Program-made: the position numbers and the translations under genes
The notes under the pieces: generated by a model
Told to the model about the DNA's origin: nothing
Seen by the model: only the letters and a program-made list of their open reading frames with translations
Databases searched by the model: none
Part shown: positions 1 through 5,685 of the stretch, piece after piece
How the letters are laid out: every line of letters begins with the position of its first letter
Numbering within the stretch: position 1 is the stretch's first letter
Assembly: GCA_016741945.1 (NCBI GenBank)
Contig: JACVCQ010000145.1
Span: forward strand, 1-6,610
DNA: 6,610 bases
Origin: Chitinophagaceae bacterium
GTDB lineage: Bacteria > Bacteroidota > Bacteroidia > Chitinophagales > Chitinophagaceae
Direction of reading: 5' to 3'

Positions 1-2093
1 GAAGTAAAACAAAGTTTAAAAAGTTGGTAAGTATTAGTGGTCTGATGGAAAAAACGCTCAAGAGTGGTAGCACAGGTAGTGAGGTAATTGAAAATCCAAT
101 CCTTTCTAACTTTAAGAGTGGTCTAAACGTATTGGATTACTTCATCTCTACACACGGTGCGCGTAAAGGTCTAGCGGATACGGCCTTGAAAACAGCGGAT
201 GCCGGTTACCTGACTCGTCGTCTGGTTGACGTATCACAAGATGTGGTGATCAGTGAAGAGGATTGTGGTACACTGCGTGGTATTGCAACAACTGCACTGA
301 AGGATAATGAAGATGTGATTGAGCCACTGGCAGATAGAATTGAAGGACGTACATCATTGCATAATGTATACCATCCTGTAACAGATGAGTTGATCATCAC
401 TGCAGGTGAAGAGATCTCTTCTGATGATGCGAAAGCGATCGAAGAAGCAGGTATTGAAACTGTTGAGATTCGTTCTGTATTGACTTGCGAAAGCAAGCGT
501 GGTGTATGTGTGAAATGTTATGGCAAGAACCTGGCAACAGGTTACCTCGCACAAAGAGGTGATGCTGTAGGTATCATCGCTGCACAGTCGATCGGTGAAC
601 CGGGTACACAGTTAACACTTCGTACTTTCCACGTGGGTGGTGTTGCGGGCTCTGCTTCAGTAGAATCAGGTCTGCATGCGAAGTTCGATGGTACAATCCA
701 GTTTGATGGTCTTCGTACAGTAGAAACGTTGAATAATGAAGGTAATAAAGTGAAGATTGTAATCGGTCGTACGGGTGAAGTAAGAATTATGGATGTGAAG
801 AATGATCGTTTAATGATCACTAACAACGTTCCTTACGGTGCTACATTGAGTGTGAAAGATGGACAGCAAGTGAAGAAGGGTGATGTGATCTGTACATGGG
901 ATCCTTTCAATAATGTAATCGTTGCAGAACAAAATGGTAAAATCCGTTTTGAGAATGTTATCGATGGTATCACCTATCGTGATGAAGCAGATGAACAAAC
1001 TGGTCACCGCGAGAAAGTGGTTATTGAAACGAAAGATAAGACCAAGATCCCGACCATTATTGTTGACGGTAAAGAAATCAAACAATACAATTTGCCTGTT
1101 GGCTCACACATTTCTGTAGAAGAGGGTGATGAAGTGAAGGCAGGTCAAGTAATGGTGAAGATTCCACGTGTACTTGGTAAGTTGAGAGATATCACCGGAG
1201 GTCTTCCTCGTGTAACTGAATTGTTTGAAGCACGTAATCCGGGTAACCCTGCGATTGTTTGTGAGATTGATGGTGTAGTTGCATTCGGTAATGTGAAGCG
1301 TGGTAACCGTGAGATCATCGTTGAGTCTAAAGACGGTATGGTGAAGAAATACCTGGTTCCATTGACACGTCAGATCCTGGTTCAGGATGGTGACTTCGTA
1401 AAAGCAGGTACACCAATGTCTGATGGACAAATTGCTCCTGCAGATATCCTTGCCATCAAAGGTCCATTTGCGGTACAAGAGTACGTGGTGAATGAGATCC
1501 AGGAAGTATATCGTTTACAGGGTGTAAAAATCAACGATAAGCACATTGAAGTAATTGTTCGTCAGATGATGAAGAAAGTGGAGATCGTTGATGCAGGCGA
1601 TACTAAATTCTTGGAAGAGGATCTGGAAGATCGTTTCGACTTCATCGAAGAGAATGACAGAATCTATGATAAGAAAGTAGTAACTGATGCCGGTGAAAGT
1701 ACGAAGTTGAAAGCTGGTCAGATTATCACTTTGCGTGAGTTGAGAGAAGAAAATTCGATCCTTCGTAGAGCAGATAAAAAACTGGTACAGGTACGAGATG
1801 CAAAACCAGCTACTGCAACACCGGTGTTATTGGGTATTACCAAGGCTTCATTGGGTGTACAAAGCTGGATCTCTGCAGCATCCTTCCAGGAAACAACCAA
1901 GGTGTTAAGTCAGGCGGCCATTCAAGGTAAGACCGACGCAATGTTGGGTCTGAAAGAGAATGTAATCACCGGACACCTGATTCCTGCCGGTTCTGGACAA
2001 AAAGAGTTCGAGAACCTGATTGTAGGAAGTAAGGAAGAGTATGAAGTACTCGCCACTACCCGCGAAGCAATGAGCTTTGATGATGAGGAATAA
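1..2093 (+). CDS. rpoC: DNA-directed RNA polymerase subunit beta', C-terminal half (5' end outside window)
   Basis: Catalytic beta' subunit of RNA polymerase; about 697 C-terminal residues are present. The frame opens at base 3 and runs in from the left edge, so the TTG at 24 is not a real start. In order: F-loop region (3-62, unusual, see findings); bridge helix (about 120-224, containing YFISTHGARKGLADTALKT); the second zinc site, with cysteine codons at 264, 486, 507 and 516 (spacing CX6CX2C for the last three); and the trigger-loop N-terminal helix (about 570-640, IIAAQSIGEPGTQLTLRTFH). That helix has Leu where E. coli has Met932; the Arg and His codons are at 621 and 630. An insertion of about 165 residues (about 650-1157), rich in beta hairpins and resembling the SI3 sandwich-barrel insert of E. 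coli, splits the trigger loop, which resumes at KIPRVLGKLRDITGGLPRVT (1158). The C-terminus carries VYRLQGVKINDKHIEVIVRQ and LLGITKASLGVQSWISAASF, then an acidic tail ending DDEE. Stop TAA at 2091-2093. rpoB is expected upstream. Confidence 0.98.
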   Translation, partial: SKTKFKKLVSISGLMEKTLKSGSTGSEVIENPILSNFKSGLNVLDYFISTHGARKGLADTALKTADAGYLTRRLVDVSQDVVISEEDCGTLRGIATTALKDNEDVIEPLADRIEGRTSLHNVYHPVTDELIITAGEEISSDDAKAIEEAGIETVEIRSVLTCESKRGVCVKCYGKNLATGYLAQRGDAVGIIAAQSIGEPGTQLTLRTFHVGGVAGSASVESGLHAKFDGTIQFDGLRTVETLNNEGNKVKIVIGRTGEVRIMDVKNDRLMITNNVPYGATLSVKDGQQVKKGDVICTWDPFNNVIVAEQNGKIRFENVIDGITYRDEADEQTGHREKVVIETKDKTKIPTIIVDGKEIKQYNLPVGSHISVEEGDEVKAGQVMVKIPRVLGKLRDITGGLPRVTELFEARNPGNPAIVCEIDGVVAFGNVKRGNREIIVESKDGMVKKYLVPLTRQILVQDGDFVKAGTPMSDGQIAPADILAIKGPFAVQEYVVNEIQEVYRLQGVKINDKHIEVIVRQMMKKVEIVDAGDTKFLEEDLEDRFDFIEENDRIYDKKVVTDAGESTKLKAGQIITLRELREENSILRRADKKLVQVRDAKPATATPVLLGITKASLGVQSWISAASFQETTKVLSQAAIQGKTDAMLGLKENVITGHLIPAGSGQKEFENLIVGSKEEYEVLATTREAMSFDDEE

Positions 2094-2107
2094 GATCATA
2101 TGATCTT
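2092..2107. other. Perfect 16-bp palindrome overlapping the rpoC stop codon
   Basis: AAGATCATATGATCTT reads the same on both strands and includes the last two bases of the rpoC TAA. As RNA it could form a 6-bp stem with an ATAT loop, followed by UU (the run is four T in all). It lies 13 bases before the much stronger terminator hairpin. It may be a minor RNA 3'-end structure, a protein-binding dyad, or chance; the sequence alone does not decide. Confidence 0.5.
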
Positions 2108-2120
2108 TTGAATAAATGTT

Positions 2121-2152
2121 AAAGTAGGAAGTGAAAACTTCCTACTTTTTTT
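2121..2152 (+). terminator. Intrinsic terminator of the rpoC transcript
   Basis: A perfect 12-bp stem (2121-2132 pairing with 2137-2148) closes on a GAAA tetraloop. The right arm runs into seven consecutive T (2146-2152). It begins 27 bases after the rpoC stop. The A-run on the left arm opposite the T-run could allow partial bidirectional function, but no gene converges from the right. Confidence 0.9.
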
Positions 2153-2184
2153 CAGGTATACATCGTGTTCTTTATACACTGTTT

Positions 2185-2213
2185 TTGTAATCTGATATTT
2201 ATTGTTAATCTTG
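2185..2213 (+). promoter_or_regulatory. Candidate Bacteroidota-type promoter for the Skp/OmpH-like gene
   Basis: A TTG at 2185-2187 (-33-like) is followed after 18 bases by TAATCTTG at 2206-2213, which matches the Bacteroidota -7 consensus TAnnTTTG at all but one fixed position. It lies downstream of the rpoC terminator, and transcription would start near 2220, giving a leader of about 50 bases. The surrounding region is AT-rich, so a chance match is possible. No ribosome-binding purine run precedes the ATG at 2273, only an AT-rich leader, as is common in this phylum. Confidence 0.45.
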
Positions 2214-2272
2214 TTGCCCCGAAAACATAATGGGAACAAAAGCCTTTAATTTTATTATTTAAACATTAGTAC

Positions 2273-2869
2273 ATGAAAAATTTTACCATCGGGTTGAATG
2301 TAGTGTTGGTGATAGCAGTAGCTGTTTTATTTTACCTACAATTTTCTTCAGAATCAAAAGATGGGAAAGTAAGTGCTTCAGGAACGAAAGAAGTTCCACA
2401 GGGAGATTTTAAGATCGCTTATTTTGAGATCGATTCTATCGAAGCACATTTTGATTATTATAAAGAAGTTAGTAATTCAATTCAGTCAAAAGCGCAGGAA
2501 AATAGCAAACAGCTGAATCAATTGAAGCAAACTTTTGCAAACAAATACCAGGAGTTACAGCGTACAGCTCAAACCATGACTCAGGCTGAACTCAATAGTA
2601 AGCAACAAGAACTCATGCAAATGGAAAAAACTTACAACAGTAAAGAGCAAATGATGAATAATGAGATGCAGGATGAAAGCATGAAAAAAATGTTGGATGT
2701 AAGACAAAAAATCAGTGATTACCTGAAAGAATACAATGTTTCTAAAGGATATGCATTCATCGTAGGAAATAACGATGCATCTATCGCTTTCTATTACAAA
2801 GATGCAGCCTATGATATTACTGCTGATGTGATTAAGGGGTTGAATGAGCGATATAAGAAAAAGAACTAA
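2273..2869 (+). CDS. Skp/OmpH-like periplasmic coiled-coil protein with N-terminal membrane anchor
   Basis: 198 residues, resembling the OmpH/Skp family of periplasmic chaperones that hold unfolded outer-membrane proteins before BAM-mediated insertion. Residues 7-24 form a hydrophobic segment after MKN. There is no lipobox cysteine and no clear signal-peptidase site, so it is probably an uncleaved anchor, with the rest in the periplasm. A short linker (25-45) leads into KIAYFEIDSI (47-56), like the first beta strand of Skp. Residues about 60-152 are Gln/Lys/Glu-rich and coiled-coil-like, matching the Skp tentacle helices. The return segment GYAFIVGNNDASIAFYY (159-175) and AYDITADVIKGLNERYKKK (179-197) closely resemble the C-terminal core of Bacteroidota OmpH proteins. 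E. coli Skp is shorter (about 160 residues) and its signal is cleaved. The gene is flanked by terminators and looks monocistronic. The family assignment is solid; a chaperone role is inferred. Confidence 0.85.
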   Translation: MKNFTIGLNVVLVIAVAVLFYLQFSSESKDGKVSASGTKEVPQGDFKIAYFEIDSIEAHFDYYKEVSNSIQSKAQENSKQLNQLKQTFANKYQELQRTAQTMTQAELNSKQQELMQMEKTYNSKEQMMNNEMQDESMKKMLDVRQKISDYLKEYNVSKGYAFIVGNNDASIAFYYKDAAYDITADVIKGLNERYKKKN

Positions 2870-2895
2870 GCTTTGAGCTGCGAGCTTCGAGCCAT
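2868..2895. repeat. Left arm of heptad-built inverted repeat (GAGCNNN family)
   Basis: Starting inside the TAA of the Skp/OmpH-like gene are four consecutive 7-base units: AAGCTTT, GAGCTGC, GAGCTTC and GAGCCAT. Bases 2869-2892 match the reverse complement of 3006-3029 at 22 of 24 positions. The two arms enclose the terminator at 2917-2953. Nothing here looks coding. Confidence 0.8.
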
Positions 2896-2916
2896 TAGTT
2901 TATTAATATAATTTTC

Positions 2917-2953
2917 AAAAGGCAGATGAGTGAATTCCTCATTTGCCTTTTTT
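2917..2953 (+). terminator. Intrinsic terminator of the Skp/OmpH-like gene
   Basis: A 14-bp stem (2917-2930 with 2938-2951) contains one G-T pair, closes on a 7-base TGAATTC loop, and its right arm runs into six T (2948-2953). It starts 47 bases after the stop codon and lies between the two arms of the GAGC/GCTC heptad repeat. The A-run at its left foot makes weak bidirectional activity conceivable. Confidence 0.88.
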
Positions 2954-2996
2954 GTTATTAATGGGTTGGTAAAAACCAGTGTATTTTATCATACAA

Positions 2997-3035
2997 AAGC
3001 TCGCAGCTCGAAGCTCACGGCTCAAAGCTCAGCTT
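2997..3035. repeat. Right arm of heptad-built inverted repeat (GCTCNNN family)
   Basis: Five exact-phase 7-base units occupy 2999-3033: GCTCGCA, GCTCGAA, GCTCACG, GCTCAAA and GCTCAGC. They are inverted relative to the GAGC units at 2868-2895. The outer ends of the whole element read AAGCT (2868-2872) and AGCTT (3031-3035). The arm ends 41 bases before the permease ATG. I found no convincing promoter between 2954 and 3076, so the permease promoter may lie inside or be displaced by this repeat. Confidence 0.8.
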
Positions 3036-3076
3036 AACCCTTTTTTCCCTATCTTCCCTTTTGAACAAAATGCCAT

Positions 3077-4498
3077 ATGAATAATAACAACCCTTCTTTC
3101 AAACCCACCCTTGGATTGCTGGATGCTACGATGATTGTAGCAGGTAGTATGATTGGTTCCGGAATTTTTATTGTGAGTGCAGATATTACCCGTAATGTAG
3201 GTAGTGCCGGTTGGTTGATTGCTGTTTGGCTGATTACAGGATTTATGACTTTGACTGCCGCATTGAGTTATGGAGAACTGAGTGCTATGTTTCCCAAAGC
3301 AGGAGGACAATATGTATACCTCAAAGAATCTTATAATAAACTCACGGGATTTCTGTACGGATGGAGTTTCTTCTCTGTTATTCAAACCGGAACGATTGCT
3401 GCGGTAGGAGTTGCATTCAGCAAGTTCGCCGGATATTTCTTCCCTTCATTAGAGATGACGGATGAAAATATGCTAGCACAGATTGGCTTTGTAAAATTAT
3501 ATCCCGCACAATTTGTGTCGATCGCAATTATTATTTTTCTGACCTATATCAATACCAAAGGCGTACAGGGTGGTAAACTCATTCAAACTACTTTCACTGT
3601 AACCAAGTTATTATCTCTTTTTGGATTGATTGTTTTTGGGTTCTTACTAGCAGCCAAATCAGAAGTATGGAATGCGAATTGGACAGATGCTTGGACCATG
3701 AAAAATATTTCAGGTGATAATAGTATTACTGCGGTATTAGGTGTAGCTGCATTTGGAGCGATTGCTGCATCGATGGTAGGCTCTATTTTTAGTAGTGATG
3801 CATGGAATAATGTTACATTCATTGCAGGTGAAATTAAAAACCCGCAACGTAATATTGGTCTGAGTCTTTTTTTGGGAACTTTGATTGTTACTGTAATCTA
3901 TGTTGCCGCTAATTTGATGTACTTAAGCGTACTTCCATTGAATGATATCGCACATGCACCACAGGATAGGGTAGCGGTATCAGCATCCAATTTGATCTTT
4001 GGTAATATTGGTACTTATGTGATCGCTGTTATGATCATGATCTCCACTTTCGGATGTAACAATGGATTGATACTTGCGGGTGCAAGGGTATATTATACCA
4101 TGGCACAGGATGGATTGTTCTTCAAAAAAGCAGGTGAACTGAATAAAAATGCAGTGCCGGAATGGGCACTATGGGCACAATGTGTGGTAGCTTCTTTATT
4201 ATGTTTGAGCGGTAAGTATGGAGATCTGTTGGATATGGTCTCTTTTATCGTGGTGATCTTTTATGTACTTACTATCGCAGGCATTTTTATTCTTCGTAAA
4301 AAGAGACCTGAGATAGATCGCCCGTATAAGGCTTTTGGCTATCCGATCTTACCGGCTATTTATATGTTGATGGGTGTTACTTTCTGCGTATTGTTGATTG
4401 TTTACAAACCTAATTTTACATGGCCGGGACTCATCATTACACTGATTGGAATTCCTTTGTATTATCTTGCGGTACGAAATAAGAAACAAGAAGCCTGA
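3077..4498 (+). CDS. APC-superfamily amino acid permease
   Basis: 473 residues and about 12 predicted membrane helices, the usual length and topology for an inner-membrane amino acid transporter of the APC superfamily. Helix 1 carries the signature GSMIGSGIF (23-31), the unwound substrate-binding stretch. Helix 2 covers about 45-66, followed by the conserved YGELSAMFPKAGGQYVYL (65-82). Further helices lie near 88-116, 141-158, 168-193, 217-238, 262-286, 310-335, 362-380, 384-406, 423-443 and 447-466. FSSDAWNNV (238-246) after helix 6 and GEIKNPQRNI (251-260) resemble LAT/SteT-type exchangers and related uniporters. Substrate cannot be read from the sequence. The start at 3077 gives a short polar N-terminus before helix 1; an ATG at 3070 is out of frame. 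The stop TGA (4496-4498) shares its A with the start codon of the following kinase, so the two are likely translated together. Confidence 0.93.
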   Translation: MNNNNPSFKPTLGLLDATMIVAGSMIGSGIFIVSADITRNVGSAGWLIAVWLITGFMTLTAALSYGELSAMFPKAGGQYVYLKESYNKLTGFLYGWSFFSVIQTGTIAAVGVAFSKFAGYFFPSLEMTDENMLAQIGFVKLYPAQFVSIAIIIFLTYINTKGVQGGKLIQTTFTVTKLLSLFGLIVFGFLLAAKSEVWNANWTDAWTMKNISGDNSITAVLGVAAFGAIAASMVGSIFSSDAWNNVTFIAGEIKNPQRNIGLSLFLGTLIVTVIYVAANLMYLSVLPLNDIAHAPQDRVAVSASNLIFGNIGTYVIAVMIMISTFGCNNGLILAGARVYYTMAQDGLFFKKAGELNKNAVPEWALWAQCVVASLLCLSGKYGDLLDMVSFIVVIFYVLTIAGIFILRKKRPEIDRPYKAFGYPILPAIYMLMGVTFCVLLIVYKPNFTWPGLIITLIGIPLYYLAVRNKKQEA

Positions 4499-5487
4499 TG
4501 AATTTTGAACAATTATTTACGGGATTTCAATCGATCCGTGTTGCCATCTTAGGAGATGTAATGTTGGACACCTATTGGTGGGGTTCTGTAGATCGTATTT
4601 CTCCCGAAGCTCCGGTTCCTGTTGTGGCTTTGAAGAATAAAGAGCTCAGGGTCGGTGGAGCAGCCAATGTGGCATTGAATACAGCTTCATTAGGTGCCCA
4701 AACAACCATGATCTCTATTGTGGGTGCTGATTCGGATGGGGAACAGTTGTTACAGTTATTAAAGGATAAACATATTGACACTTCATATATCCGTTCGGTG
4801 AGTAATCGGGTAACCACCAATAAAACCCGTATCATGAGTCGAAACCAGCAAATGATGCGATTGGATGCTGAGATTACTACGGATATTGATGAAGCAACAG
4901 AAAATATATTGATTGAGCAAGTAAAAAATTGCTTGGATCAACAACAACCACAAGTGCTCATTTTTGAAGATTATAATAAAGGGGTCATTACGGAGAGAAT
5001 GATTCAAACAGTAACGGCTTTGTGTAAGGAAAGAAATGTGATTATTGCTGTTGATCCTAAGAAAAAGAACTTTCTTTCATATAAAGATGTGACTATTTTC
5101 AAACCTAATTTGAAGGAAGTGAAAGAGGGGTTGAACTTATCAGTAGATCGTATTGATCTGTCTTCTTTACAGCAAATACATAAACGTTTACAACAGCATC
5201 TTCATCATCAAATATCCTTGATCACACTCTCCGAGAAAGGAGTGTTTTATCAGGATGAAACATCACATAAGATCATCCCAACGCATATCCGAAACATAGC
5301 AGATGTAAGCGGTGCAGGAGATACGGTAATTGCTGTAACCTCATTGTGTTATGCTGCAACCCGCGATATGCATCTTGCAGCAGAAATGGCCAATATCGCC
5401 GGAGGATTGGTCTGCGAACAAGTAGGTACTGCTGCCATTGATCGCGACAAGTTGTTGCAGGAGTGTGAGATATTGTTAGGGGAATGA
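4498..5487 (+). CDS. rfaE1: D-glycero-beta-D-manno-heptose-7-phosphate kinase (PfkB family, HldE kinase domain alone)
   Basis: 329 residues, a single ribokinase/PfkB-fold domain closely resembling the N-terminal half of E. coli HldE. That half phosphorylates heptose 7-phosphate at C1 on the route to ADP-heptose for LPS core. Motifs: GDVMLDTYWWG (19-29), RISPEAPVPVV (33-43), GGAANVALN (53-61), SRNQQMMRLD (114-123), EDYNKGV (157-163), VDPKK (185-189), KPN (202-204), and the second PfkB signature DVSGAGDTVIAV (269-280), whose Asp275 is the expected catalytic base. The C-terminal nucleotidyltransferase domain of bifunctional HldE is absent, so a separate adenylyltransferase (RfaE2-type) should exist elsewhere. 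The ATG overlaps the permease stop by one base, with no strong Shine-Dalgarno sequence, suggesting translational coupling. The stop TGA at 5485-5487 is followed within eight bases by a heptad-built hairpin. Another PfkB sugar kinase specificity is possible but less likely, given the HldE-specific RISPEAPVPVV and SRNQQ stretches. Confidence 0.88.
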   Translation: MNFEQLFTGFQSIRVAILGDVMLDTYWWGSVDRISPEAPVPVVALKNKELRVGGAANVALNTASLGAQTTMISIVGADSDGEQLLQLLKDKHIDTSYIRSVSNRVTTNKTRIMSRNQQMMRLDAEITTDIDEATENILIEQVKNCLDQQQPQVLIFEDYNKGVITERMIQTVTALCKERNVIIAVDPKKKNFLSYKDVTIFKPNLKEVKEGLNLSVDRIDLSSLQQIHKRLQQHLHHQISLITLSEKGVFYQDETSHKIIPTHIRNIADVSGAGDTVIAVTSLCYAATRDMHLAAEMANIAGGLVCEQVGTAAIDRDKLLQECEILLGE

Positions 5488-5492
5488 TGGGG

Positions 5493-5580
5493 AAGTGAAA
5501 AGTGAAAGGTGAAAGGTGAAATATAGCGTTTAACTATCCCTTTCACCTTTCACTTTTCACTTTTGACTACTCACTATTCA
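5493..5580. repeat. Heptad-built inverted repeat / long hairpin (GTGAAAN family)
   Basis: The left arm is four 7-base units (GTGAAAA, GTGAAAG, GTGAAAG, GTGAAAT; 5495-5522). The right arm is six units of form YWYTCAC that decay outward (CTTTCAC twice, TTTTCAC, TTTTGAC, TACTCAC, TATTCAA; from 5540). Bases 5493-5516 pair perfectly with 5539-5562, a 24-bp stem around a 22-base loop, and the loop itself can pair ATAG (5523-5526) with CTAT (5534-5537). It starts just after the kinase stop. Only four T (5561-5564) follow the stem, so it may act as a weak terminator or as an RNA 3'-end stabiliser; that is inference. Confidence 0.85.
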
Positions 5581-5635
5581 ATAAACTCCGCATTTCATTA
5601 AATCCTATCTAATATTCCTCTCAAACAATTCGATA

Positions 5636-5663
5636 TTGTCAGTTATGTAAATAACTAATTTCG
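5636..5663 (+). promoter_or_regulatory. Candidate promoter with internal dyad upstream of the isoaspartyl peptidase gene
   Basis: TTG at 5636-5638 and TAATTTCG at 5656-5663 fit the Bacteroidota TTG / TAnnTTTG promoter with a 17-base spacer, at the short end of the described range. The spacer is filled by AGTTAT-GTAA-ATAACT (5641-5656), a perfect 6-bp inverted repeat with a 4-base gap that touches the -7 element. The placement is what one would expect of an operator, but no regulator is encoded in the window. Transcription would start near 5670, leaving a very short leader. Confidence 0.4.
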
Positions 5664-5685
5664 GGTGCTTTTAAATGAGATGATT

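Noticed and set aside
24..2093. A complete 689-residue gene starting at the TTG at 24
   Set aside because: The frame is open upstream to base 3 and the protein begins in the middle of beta', so this is a gene cut by the window edge, not a short gene.
206..2099. Several minus-strand and alternative-frame open frames across rpoC
   Set aside because: They lie opposite a strongly conserved coding region, lack recognisable motifs and have low-complexity or Cys/Thr-rich compositions typical of shadow frames.
2094..2272. A small gene between rpoC and the Skp/OmpH-like gene (some Bacteroidota carry a short DUF3467-type gene after rpoC, from memory)
   Set aside because: The ATGs here are followed by stops within a few codons; the gap contains only the palindrome, the terminator and a candidate promoter.
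2997..3035. CRISPR-like short regular repeats
   Set aside because: Units are 7 bases with no spacers of useful length, and no cas genes are present.
2954..3076. Promoter for the permease
   Set aside because: TTG-like and TAnnTT-like pieces occur (near 2965, 2982 and 3050), but none has the right spacing and a good -7 element, so none was annotated.
3029..3385. Minus-strand 118-residue open frame over the permease start
   Set aside because: It overlaps the start of a well-supported permease and the heptad repeat, shows no domain, and has no promoter or start context of its own.
5349..5546. Minus-strand 65-residue open frame spanning the kinase end and the hairpin
   Set aside because: Its N-terminal part is translated heptad repeat and the rest is antisense to conserved kinase sequence.
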